Of a stretch of DNA of 46,884 nt, positions 7,354 to 14,800 are shown piece by piece (within the stretch, counting starts at the first letter, position 1; each line of letters begins with the position of its first letter). The position numbers and the translations under genes are program-made. The stretch spans positions 1-46,884 of the forward strand of contig NZ_AHKF01000030.1 of the NCBI RefSeq assembly GCF_000252125.1. The letters run 5' to 3'. The stretch is from Flavobacterium frigoris PS1 (GTDB taxonomy: Bacteria; Bacteroidota; Bacteroidia; Flavobacteriales; Flavobacteriaceae). Below the pieces are notes generated by a model. That model searched no databases. It was given only the letters and a program-made list of their open reading frames with translations, and was not told where the DNA came from.

Positions 7354-9450
7354 ATGGAAAATCATAAAGAGCACGAGAACAAAAAAATAGACCATTCAAA
7401 GATGGATCATTCAAAAATGGACATGACTCAAGAAGAACATGCGAAAATGGACCACTCAAAAATGGATCATGGTAGTGTTCCTATGGGTTCGGTAGGTCAC
7501 GACCACCACAAAATGATGATAGCAGACTTTAAAAAGCGTTTTTGGTTGGTAATCGTTTTAACTATCCCTATCTTAATTATATCTCCCATGATACAGGACT
7601 TAGTTGGGTATAATTTTTTACTTCCTGGGAATTCGTATATCCTATTTGCTCTTTCAACTATCGTCTATTTTTATGGGGGTTGGCCATTTTTGAAAGGCTT
7701 TTTTGGGGAAATAAAAAAAGGAGTCCCTGGAATGATGACCTTGATAGCAATGGCCATAAGTGTTGCCTATTTTTATAGTTCCGCAACGGTTTTTGGTTTA
7801 AAGGGAGTAGACTTCTTTTGGGAACTGGCTACGTTAATAGCCATAATGCTGTTGGGGCATTGGATCGAGATGAAAAGCGTACTAGGAGCATCTAAAGCAT
7901 TACAGCTTTTAGTGAGCATGATGCCTGCGGAAGCACATAAAGTAAATGGGGATAAAATTGAAGATATTTCTCTTGATAAGTTATTGAAAGACGATGTGAT
8001 TCTAATAAAACCTGGTGAAAAAGTTCCAGCTGATGGGATAATTACTGAAGGTACGAGTTATTTAAATGAATCAATGCTTACTGGAGAGTCAAAACCAGTG
8101 AAAAAGGAAGTGGCCAATAAAGTTATTGGTGGCTCGGTAAACGGGAATAGCACTATAAAAGTTAAAGTTGAACACACTGGTAAAGACAGCTATCTTAACA
8201 AAGTGATTAAGATGGTTGAAGAGGCACAAAAGACAAAGTCAAAGATGCAAAACTTGTCTGATCGAGCCGCAAAATGGCTAACCTATATTGCTTTAGCTAT
8301 TGGATTTGGTACTCTAGCGACTTGGCTCCTTTTAGGATTTCCTTTTGTTTTTGCTTTAGAACGAATGGTAACAGTAATGGTAATCGCTTGTCCACACGCA
8401 CTAGGTCTTGCTATACCACTAGTTGTAGCTATATCTACAGCAGTTTCGGCTCAAAATGGTTTATTAATTCGAAATAGAACAGCATTCGAAGAATCTCGCA
8501 AAATATCTGCAATTCTTTTTGATAAAACAGGAACTTTAACCAAAGGTGATTTTGGGGTTACAAGAATCGAGTCTGTAGATAAAAATTATAATTCAGACGA
8601 AGTTTTAAGACTGTCCAGCGCTTTAGAACAAAGTTCAGAACATCCAATTGCAGTTGGAATTATTAAAAAAGTAAAGGAGAATAACATAGTAATTCCCAAA
8701 CTCGAAAAATTTTCTGCTATTACAGGTAAAGGGGTAGAGGCAATAGTTGAAGGAAAAAACGTAAAAGTAGTAAGTCCAGGATATTTGCGTGAAAACAATA
8801 TTTCAATTCCAGAAGATGCCTATAGTGATGCAGCAGAAACAGTAGTCTTTATTCTAATTGATAGTAAGCTAATAGGTTTTATTGCTTTGGCAGATGAAAT
8901 CAGACCAGAATCTGCAGAAGCAATTAGAATTTTTAAAAAGAACAATATTAAGGTATTAATGGCTACTGGCGATAATGAAAAAACGGCAAAAGCGGTAAGT
9001 GATAAACTAGGTTTAGATGGCTATTATGCCGAAGTATTGCCACATCAAAAAGTTGAAATTATTAAAGAACTTCAGAGTAAAGGAGATTTTGTCGCTATGA
9101 CAGGTGATGGCGTAAATGATGCCCCTGCCCTAGCTCAAGCCAATGTAGGAATTGCCGTTGGTTCCGGTACGGATGTCGCCGCCGAAACGGCAGATATCAT
9201 TTTGGTGAACAGTAACCCTCAGGATATTGCCAATTTGATTTTATTTGGAAAAGCGACCTACCGTAAAATGATTCAAAATCTTCTATGGGCTACGGCTTAT
9301 AATGTAGTAACCATTCCTCTTGCAGCTGGAGTATTGTATTCGTCTGGATTCGTTTTAGGCCCTGCGGTTGGTGCTGTATTTATGAGCTTAAGTACTGTTA
9401 TTGTAGCAATTAATGCACAATTGCTAAAAAAGCAAATTAATAAGGGATAA
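7354..9450 (+). CDS. copB: CopB-type copper-translocating P1B ATPase
   Basis: An inner-membrane heavy-metal P-type ATPase of 698 residues. The first 55 residues are a His/Met/Asp-rich tail with repeated DHSKMD units that replaces the CxxC heavy-metal domains of CopA. The transmembrane metal site is CPH (C346-P347-H348, in VIACPHALGLAIPLV), the mark of the P1B-3 (CopB) subgroup, linked with Cu(II)/Cu or silver export. The actuator loop has TGES, the phosphorylation site is D390 in DKTGTLTKG, and the hinge is GDGVNDAPALA from G584. All eight expected membrane segments appear to be present. The 118-bp upstream gap suggests its own promoter, although no clear regulator or operator is seen. The specific metal is inferred from the CPH motif. 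Confidence 0.92.
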   Translation: MENHKEHENKKIDHSKMDHSKMDMTQEEHAKMDHSKMDHGSVPMGSVGHDHHKMMIADFKKRFWLVIVLTIPILIISPMIQDLVGYNFLLPGNSYILFALSTIVYFYGGWPFLKGFFGEIKKGVPGMMTLIAMAISVAYFYSSATVFGLKGVDFFWELATLIAIMLLGHWIEMKSVLGASKALQLLVSMMPAEAHKVNGDKIEDISLDKLLKDDVILIKPGEKVPADGIITEGTSYLNESMLTGESKPVKKEVANKVIGGSVNGNSTIKVKVEHTGKDSYLNKVIKMVEEAQKTKSKMQNLSDRAAKWLTYIALAIGFGTLATWLLLGFPFVFALERMVTVMVIACPHALGLAIPLVVAISTAVSAQNGLLIRNRTAFEESRKISAILFDKTGTLTKGDFGVTRIESVDKNYNSDEVLRLSSALEQSSEHPIAVGIIKKVKENNIVIPKLEKFSAITGKGVEAIVEGKNVKVVSPGYLRENNISIPEDAYSDAAETVVFILIDSKLIGFIALADEIRPESAEAIRIFKKNNIKVLMATGDNEKTAKAVSDKLGLDGYYAEVLPHQKVEIIKELQSKGDFVAMTGDGVNDAPALAQANVGIAVGSGTDVAAETADIILVNSNPQDIANLILFGKATYRKMIQNLLWATAYNVVTIPLAAGVLYSSGFVLGPAVGAVFMSLSTVIVAINAQLLKKQINKG

Positions 9451-9575
9451 TCCAATAAAAATCAATTTCTTATTAATGAGTGCTACTAAATAAAAGTGAT
9501 ATTAAGAATCTGGAACATCAAGAACGAATAAACACTACAATCTTAAAAATGAAACCCAATAGTAGCATTCATGCT

Positions 9576-9624
9576 GACTATTTATTCCTTTGCACAATCA
9601 AGACTGCAAAGGAATAAATAAGTC
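9576..9624. terminator. Long inverted repeat downstream of copB
   Basis: Left arm 9576-9593 and right arm 9606-9624 pair over about 18 bp with one bulged base and a 12-base loop; the right arm is followed by six A residues, so the T run lies on the minus strand. It begins 126 bp after the copB stop. It could terminate transcription coming from the right, or act as a transcript-stabilising hairpin for copB. It is not flanked by anything resembling a transposase. Confidence 0.5.
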
Positions 9625-9940
9625 AAAAAAGGTAGGTCTTGAAAAGAAACTTCTTAAAATAAAATTAAGTAATCGTTTAATCATGGCTTTATTTCTATGA
9701 CTAATTCTGAAATCGCGATACACTTAAAGCGCCACTTTAGAAAAATATGAGTAAACAGACACTTAAAAAAAGTTAAATGACTTTGAAACTTTTAAAAATA
9801 AAGCCAGTATTGAATCACTTGACTTTACTAGTAACTCATAATCTTAAACTAAATTTTAAAAACCAATTCAGTTTTCAACTGTGTTCCCTCTCACCTCTTA
9901 AATTCTTTTTTTTATTGCATTTAATGTTTTATCCAATAAA

Positions 9941-10190
9941 TTATTTTGAATGAAAATTAAAGAATCTAGGTCGAAATTTAACCTTCTGAAAAACACTTAA
10001 AATTAAAAAATTTTCAAAACTTCTACGTATTATAAATACAAATTTTCCAAAGCCAGCTTGAAGTGCATCAAACATTGAAAAATCAATAATGGTATCCTCT
10101 TCTGGTGTAAAAGTATCTATTTGTTTCAAGGCCCATAGCGACTCCCATACCCGCAGCCAAAATCACAAGAGTTGGTTTTTCTTTATACAT
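9941..10190 (-). pseudogene. N-terminal fragment of a sugar-nucleotidyltransferase-like gene, frameshifted
   Basis: Reading the minus strand from ATG 10190 gives MYKEKPTLVILAAGMG, the start of the nucleotidyltransferase (NTP_transferase) fold. After GMG the frame breaks, and a second frame continues as LKQIDTFTPEEDTIIDFSMF and then DALQAGFGKFVFIIRRSFE, which is the expected next part (family order: GMGSRYGGLKQ). At least two small deletions lie between 10129 and 10145. Similarity stops around 10010 and the rest, including most of the catalytic domain, is absent. The gene is therefore dead, a short relic of a protein of about 300 residues. The family assignment rests on the AAGMG and LKQID signatures from memory. 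Confidence 0.72.
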
Positions 10191-10425
10191 AACATTTAAA
10201 ATTTTATAAAGCCTCTTTTTTTGGCTTTAACAATATTATTTATTCTACAATTAGCAATCTATTTACAAGTACAAATTAAGAGCAAAAACTATGTTCAGGT
10301 AGGTGCTATTTCCGTAAAAAAGGGAGGTGTATTGATAAAAAACAACTGTGATAAAATTAGGAATGGAATCCAGAAATTTTTATAAGCTTCTGAATTACAA
10401 TATTAAAAAAGATTCAATCATCTTT

Positions 10426-10608
10426 TTAAATCGGAATTGGGTGAATAATATCACTGGAATTTGCTGCATAAATACTAACGACATTTAATCCTAAATATTT
10501 ACAGGGTAATCGTTCTAAATTCTCTACAAAAAAAATCGACATTTGTTCGTACAGCGCTACTAAACTGGATAGGTCGAACCTAAATTTTCCGAAATGAATA
10601 ATTATTAT
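10426..10608 (-). pseudogene. Decayed coding fragment of unknown family
   Basis: The minus strand here is open for about 60 codons without a start codon at a sensible place and ends in TAA at 10428-10426. The encoded peptide (DLSSLVALYEQMSIFFVENL, then ERLPCKYLGLNVVSIYAANS) has the composition of a real protein rather than of random AT-rich DNA. The LVALYEQM stretch recalls the C-terminal part of glucose-6-phosphate isomerase, but the match is too short to assert. An in-frame TAG at the upstream edge and the lack of a start suggest the 3' remnant of a deleted gene. It lies 236 bp upstream of the nucleotidyltransferase relic, on the same strand. Confidence 0.35.
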
Positions 10609-10730
10609 CTATTGGCTTACAATCAGTAATAGTTAGAAATTAAAAGCCAAACTCCCCCTTTAAAGGACATCTATTATCTCCAATGTTCGTATTAAATACT
10701 TTTACATGAGGATTTAAATAACAGATCGCC

Positions 10731-11054
10731 ATGAAGCCATTTACTTTTGACCAAATACCTGTAATGATGAACAAGATTCATGATAAATTGGAGTATTTAG
10801 AAAAACTTATTTTAAGAATCTCTAATGTGGAAGAAAACAAGGAAGAACTTCTAAACATTCAAGAAGCATCAAAACTTTTAAATCTATCGGTATCAACAGT
10901 ATATAGTAAAGTATGTAAAAGGGAAATCCCAGTTAATAAACAAGGTAAACGCATTTATTTTTACAGACATGAGCTAATGAAATGGATTAAGTCTGGTCGA
11001 GTAAAAACTTATTTTGAAATCCAAAATGATATTGAAAAGAGGTCAAAAATCTAA
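10731..11054 (+). CDS. Excisionase-family helix-turn-helix DNA-binding protein
   Basis: A 107-residue protein with an N-terminal coiled-coil helix (residues 10-35, KIHDKLEYLEKLILRI) and a C-terminal HTH_17/excisionase domain (residues 43-92): LLNIQEASKLLNLSVSTVYS is the HTH, IPVNKQGKRIYFYRHELMKW the wing. Such small proteins are DNA-bending or directionality factors in Bacteroidota mobile elements and islands. The stop codon lies inside the left arm of a strong terminator, so transcription ends at once. The 3' half of the gene and its downstream region recur at 28372, at the far end of the island, which suggests that this gene belongs to the island's mobility module. A TACTTTTAC box at 10697 may be part of its promoter. 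Confidence 0.82.
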   Translation: MKPFTFDQIPVMMNKIHDKLEYLEKLILRISNVEENKEELLNIQEASKLLNLSVSTVYSKVCKREIPVNKQGKRIYFYRHELMKWIKSGRVKTYFEIQNDIEKRSKI

Positions 11055-11088
11055 AGTTAATACTAGATTTTTGACCTCTTTTTTTTTT
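11035..11088 (+). terminator. Strong intrinsic terminator after the excisionase-like gene
   Basis: A perfect 19-bp inverted repeat (arms 11035-11053 and 11064-11082, 10-base loop) is followed by a run of T residues to 11088. The stop codon of the HTH gene is embedded in the left arm. A copy with one mismatch in the left arm is present at 28505-28552. Confidence 0.88.
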
Positions 11089-11245
11089 ACCCCTAATCTC
11101 TTAGTATTCTCATCATACAAGACTTAGCCTTTTTTATATTAGTGATATAATCAAAATTTATAACTATTTTTGTGAAAACAACTCCCATGAGTTATGTTAT
11201 CTTGACAAGGATACTTTGTTTTGTTTTGCGATAGTTTGCTTTAAA

Positions 11246-11264
11246 TTGTACCATAATTGTACCA
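11246..11264. repeat. Paired TTGTACCA octamers, copy 1
   Basis: Two direct TTGTACCA octamers separated by TAA. The same 19-bp unit recurs at 11405-11423 and at 28722-28740, with a single half site at 11574-11580. Recurrence at both island ends makes it a candidate binding site for the (missing) integrase or for the excisionase-like protein. No experimental precedent is known to me. Confidence 0.6.
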
Positions 11265-11317
11265 CAGAAGTTTAAAACTCCAATAAAGTAAGGAAAGTTA
11301 TTTTCTGCATCGGCAAA

Positions 11318-11844
11318 TAATTAACATAATTTTAACATTTTTTCTTAATTTTACGTTAAATTAAAGGCTAAAAATCCTACATATTTTTCGTCAAAATCTA
11401 CTTTTTGTACCATAATTGTACCATAAAAGAAAAAATCGCTTTTATGTGTTTTTTAGGGGCAAATAACGGCGCTTAAACGCTCTTAATTCCACTTAATATT
11501 ATTAAAAACAACCAATATTATAGGCAAATTAACATTTTTACTTGCTTTTCTTTTGTTTTATTTGGTTCAAAAATGTACCACTCTTTCATCTACTATCTGT
11601 GAGCTATTGTAAACACTGGTTTGTTACTTTCTTTTACAGAAATTAGCAAATTTTTAAACTGTGTAAACAAACCTTGAAGTATAATTATTAAAATGAAAAG
11701 CCTTATATTTACTGGAGTAATTAAATATTTTAGTCTGGCTACTTTAAAAAGTATACTTGTAATATTTCTCCCAAATCAAAACGTGTCGTTTAAGCGTTCT
11801 TTACTACTTTTCAGTCCTATAATTCCAACTAATAAAACTGGAAA
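11318..11844. other. AT-rich gap with a second paired TTGTACCA site
   Basis: No gene is seen in these 527 bases. The stretch contains the second TTGTACCA-TAA-TTGTACCA unit (11405-11423) and a single TGTACCA at 11574-11580. This is where an integrase gene would normally follow an excisionase in a mobile element; none is present, and no recombinase remnant can be recognised. Confidence 0.6.
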
Positions 11845-12006
11845 ATGAGCTCAAATATTTCAGTATATAGAATATGTGGATTTTGTGGTTCTGAGTTCCT
11901 TGCACAGAAAACAACGACAAAATATTGTTCTTTAAAATGTGCAAGCAAAGATTATAAGAGAAGGCTAAGAAAATTGAAAACTCAAACCTTCAAACGATCA
12001 AAATAA
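11845..12006 (+). CDS. Small zinc-ribbon protein of a mobile-element module
   Basis: A 53-residue basic protein. It carries two Cys pairs, CGFC at residues 11-14 and CSLKC at residues 28-32, consistent with a treble-clef or zinc-ribbon fold, followed by a very basic tail (KDYKRRLRKLKTQTFKRSK). Small proteins of this type typically precede a double-HTH gene and a tyrosine recombinase in Bacteroidota genomic islands (recalled, not searched). The stop TAA at 12004 overlaps the probable start of the next gene, so the two are likely translationally coupled. Function in detail is unknown; DNA binding is likely. Confidence 0.62.
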   Translation: MSSNISVYRICGFCGSEFLAQKTTTKYCSLKCASKDYKRRLRKLKTQTFKRSK

Positions 12007-12404
12007 AAAACCAGCCACTTATTGAGCTCAAAGACAAAGAATTTCTAACTGTAAAACAACTTGCATTGCTTTTAGGTTTTTCTGCTAAAACTGTCTATCG
12101 TTTGATCAATACCAAAAGAATAAATGCCTATAACTTTTCAGAAAGAAAAACCTTAATTAGACGGTGTGATATCAATGTTTTATTTGAAAAGTCACAAATT
12201 GGATTCGAAGTAGTTTTACGACCTACAGAACAAAGAAAACACGCTGAAATTAAAGACTGTTATACTATCACTGAAATACAAAAGAAATTAAATATTTCAA
12301 GTGGTGCATTGTACAATATTATAAAACGTAATAACATATGTAAATTTTCACTGGGAAAGTTTACTTATGTTGCTAAAAAGGATATTGAAGCTCTTATAAA
12401 GTAA
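12003..12404 (+). CDS. Double helix-turn-helix (excisionase-like) protein, start codon unclear
   Basis: The protein holds two HTH_17-type domains: FLTVKQLALLLGFSAKTVYR followed by a strand pair, and near the C terminus DCYTITEIQKKLNISSGALY followed by a second wing. The frame is open from about 11960 and has no ATG before the first HTH. A TTG at 12066 would cut the first HTH in half, so translation more likely begins at the ATA at 12003, which overlaps the stop of the zinc-ribbon gene in the way ATGA overlaps do. Either a rare ATA start is used or an ancestral ATG has mutated and the gene is silent. In related islands such a gene precedes an integrase, which is missing here. Confidence 0.6.
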   Translation: MKNQPLIELKDKEFLTVKQLALLLGFSAKTVYRLINTKRINAYNFSERKTLIRRCDINVLFEKSQIGFEVVLRPTEQRKHAEIKDCYTITEIQKKLNISSGALYNIIKRNNICKFSLGKFTYVAKKDIEALIK

Positions 12405-12410
12405 TATCGC

Positions 12411-12647
12411 TCAGGCATATGCTTTTAAACCCAAAAGAAGCTCTGCTATTGGCTGTAAACAATAGTTGTCCTCACCCGAAAGAATAAAATTATGTATATC
12501 ATCTAATAAAGACTCTACATTTTCAATGTCCCACCGGTAGCCTCTTTAATAATATGGGATCAAATAGTGTTCAAATCTATATTCTCTATTTGGTGTTTGC
12601 TCATTTAGTATGACTTTGCCAATTGACTTTGTTTCTATTAAATTCAT
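12411..12647 (-). pseudogene. DUF262 (GmrS/ParB-like nuclease) N-terminal fragment with an in-frame stop
   Basis: From ATG 12647 the minus strand reads MNLIETKSIGKVILNEQTPN, then REYRFEHYLIPYY, a TAA at 12548-12546, and in the same frame RGYRWDIENVESLLDDIHNF and ILSGEDNYCLQPI. The motif IPYYQRGYRW is the hallmark of DUF262 proteins, so the TAA stands where a CAA (Gln) is expected, a single C-to-T change. The protein also stops after about 78 codons, where family members run to 350-600, so the gene was truncated as well. DUF262 proteins are GmrSD-type nucleases often found in defence islands. The frame upstream stays open to 12728. Confidence 0.75.
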
Positions 12648-12916
12648 CAGAATTTGTTTATTTATTTTACTTAAAATGATTAAAGAAGTACCTAATTTTA
12701 AACAAAAAAAGTCTTCGTAACGAAACACTAATAATGCAATTTGATATCTTAATAATTGATATCTTTTTATATTAAATCTTTCTTAAAAAATAAATTTTAA
12801 AAACACACAAAAAGAAGTCTAAACGATTTTATTTTTCACTTCTTTTAATAAGAATGTAAGCCCCTCTCAATCTAACTTTTTAAAGGATAAATCGTAAACT
12901 TTAGTTCATCATTTAA

Positions 12917-14614
12917 TTAAAACGGTAAATCTTCTTTAATATCAGAGAGGATATTCCGTACTTCATTATTTTGCTGTTCTTCCTGATCAAAACCATCTTC
13001 ATTTTGAGAACCGGAATAAAATTTGTCGATAATTCTTATTTCTGTTTCAAATCCGTACTTCTTGAGTAATTGAAGCAATGCTTCTCTTTCATAACCTGTT
13101 TCTAATTGCATTGACCTATATTTACTAGCATTCATCTTTCCAATAAATTCTTTGCCGTCATCAAAAAAATTAGCCGACGTTATAAAAACTGCCTTTGCTT
13201 TTTTCCCTTTTTCAATAGTTGTTTTATAATATTTTTCAGCAAAGGGAAGCGTTTTCCTAAAAAACCACTGAAGTGTCGCTTTTTTATTGCTGTCACCCAA
13301 ATTTATAGTAGCACTGGCATTATAGCCTTTAAGTTCAACGAAAATTAGTTCAGGGGGATTACTTGATTCAATAATATAATCATACTCATAGCTCTCCTTC
13401 TTGCCATTATTATCCATACTCAGTATTTTCCCTCTCTCAATAGAAGCATTAGGATATAATGTTTTCATTAAGGGGTACATCAAAAACTCAAATAAAGTTC
13501 CTCTAAGTTCCTTTAATGCTTCATCTTGGCCAGCATTGTTAATTGTCTTTAATATACTTTCTACAGTCTGTTCAATCCTATCATTACCCTTAAGCAGCAC
13601 AGACAGTTCCTTGATTCGATTTAGTACATCATAAATCCTTGTCCCAAAAATGGCGCTTATATCAAATGCAATAATTCCATTCTTCCTAATTTTATTAATG
13701 GTATGCTGCGAACATAATCTGTAAATAATGATAGGGAGTATTTTTCTATCCTCTTCATTTACAGATTTACGATTAATCTGAATCCTGCTTATAAAAGCAT
13801 CCAGATGTATCGCAGAATACTCCGAGGCAAGAACTACATCCAAAGCAACAAGAGTTTTTTTATCTATAGTATCTGCTTTTGCTCCCAAAATCGGATTAAT
13901 TCCTGTTGCACGGGAATAAGCAAAGGCATCCCACACCAGATTATTATGTTTTGCTCCAATATGTGGCGTTTTCTTATTCCTATATATGGCATTGACATTG
14001 TCAATAATATTTGCATTACCCAACCATCGTAAGATATCTGGTAAAACGCTGCAGTCTGATACCATAGTTGCAAAATGATCCGCCATCATAATTTCTACAG
14101 ATGCTTCAGCTTGTTTTTCCTTGTTCACTTTATATACAATATAAACCAAATCGTTTCGATCCTTCACTTTGTAAGCTACATCGAGTTTCATCAAAAGAGT
14201 AAGTATATCATCTAAGGAAACTACTTTTGTAGAGCTCTCTGCCAATGGAGCTGCAGTAATTTTCAATGCTTCGTAATAGGAAATAATCCCCATATTTTGA
14301 TCCATTAATTCTAACAATCTATATATAGGAGGACGGGATTTTTCTGCAACTTTTTTTATTCCATCTTTTCCAAAATCATATTCATTATAGATATAGACGT
14401 ACTGTCCCTTTCCAAAAGTATAGGGTGCTGACGATTTGATTGCTTTCTGCGATACGGCCCTACTCACAATTTTTCTGGCATTTTCAGGAGTAACACCAAA
14501 AGTTTTTACCAAGCTGGAATGTATTTCCATCGCAGATTCGAACAATTTCTGCTCAAGCAGATCCGTTAAAAATTTATTATATTTTTCTTGTACGCTTTGT
14601 TGTTTTCCTTTCAT
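12917..14614 (-). CDS. Winged-helix / PD-(D/E)XK nuclease protein associated with the Gabija-like pair
   Basis: A 565-residue protein I cannot assign to a named family. Residues 1-75 and 95-165 each read as winged helix-turn-helix units (for example ARKIVSRAVSQKAIKSSAPY with the strand QYVYIYNEYD). A helical central part (170-360) follows. Residues about 370-530 fit a PD-(D/E)XK nuclease: E376 in LFEFLMYPLM, D412 in YEYDYII and E427-x-K429 in IFVELKGYNA, then a strand AKAVFITSANFF. The tail is acidic. It lies 186 bp after the helicase gene on the same strand, far enough for its own promoter but consistent with a three-gene locus. A DNA-recognising nuclease effector is inferred; it might also act independently of the neighbouring pair. 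Confidence 0.72.
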   Translation of the reverse strand: MKGKQQSVQEKYNKFLTDLLEQKLFESAMEIHSSLVKTFGVTPENARKIVSRAVSQKAIKSSAPYTFGKGQYVYIYNEYDFGKDGIKKVAEKSRPPIYRLLELMDQNMGIISYYEALKITAAPLAESSTKVVSLDDILTLLMKLDVAYKVKDRNDLVYIVYKVNKEKQAEASVEIMMADHFATMVSDCSVLPDILRWLGNANIIDNVNAIYRNKKTPHIGAKHNNLVWDAFAYSRATGINPILGAKADTIDKKTLVALDVVLASEYSAIHLDAFISRIQINRKSVNEEDRKILPIIIYRLCSQHTINKIRKNGIIAFDISAIFGTRIYDVLNRIKELSVLLKGNDRIEQTVESILKTINNAGQDEALKELRGTLFEFLMYPLMKTLYPNASIERGKILSMDNNGKKESYEYDYIIESSNPPELIFVELKGYNASATINLGDSNKKATLQWFFRKTLPFAEKYYKTTIEKGKKAKAVFITSANFFDDGKEFIGKMNASKYRSMQLETGYEREALLQLLKKYGFETEIRIIDKFYSGSQNEDGFDQEEQQNNEVRNILSDIKEDLPF

Positions 14615-14800
14615 TTGTCACGCTGCCCTTATAAATTATATTTATTAATTTTAAGCGCACGGCTCGTTTTTTTAAACACAATTGATTTTTAAAATCAAAA
14701 ATCTGATAATCAGCTATTTAAACAATCTCAAAATCATTAAAAACACCCAAAAAAAGATAAAACGCCTTAAACCCTAAAATAAGTTGTCACATCAATAGGT

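Larger units (their letters stand above)
9451..10730. other. Long gap with decayed genes
   Basis: This 1.28-kb stretch contains no intact gene. It holds one strong hairpin just downstream of copB and two decayed minus-strand coding pieces listed separately. Bases 9625-9940 and 10191-10425 are very AT-rich and show no coding or structural signal I can support, apart from a short AAAGCC/GGCTTT inverted repeat around 10208-10229. The cluster of remnants directly before the excisionase-like gene marks this as an insertion/deletion hot spot at the left edge of the accessory island. Confidence 0.6.
10902..11317. repeat. Left copy of the ~420-bp direct repeat flanking the island
   Basis: This segment (codons 58-107 of the excisionase-like gene, its terminator and about 230 bp of downstream sequence) recurs in the same orientation at 28372-28797. 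The first ~175 bp differ at only three positions, two of them synonymous; the non-coding remainder is clearly more diverged and has small indels. The repeats enclose about 17.5 kb of defence-type genes. They behave as candidate attachment or recombination ends. The left copy belongs to an intact gene, the right copy does not. Confidence 0.88.

Noticed and set aside
9576..9624. Insertion-sequence terminal inverted repeats
   Set aside because: The arms are only 12 bases apart and there is no transposase, so it is a hairpin.
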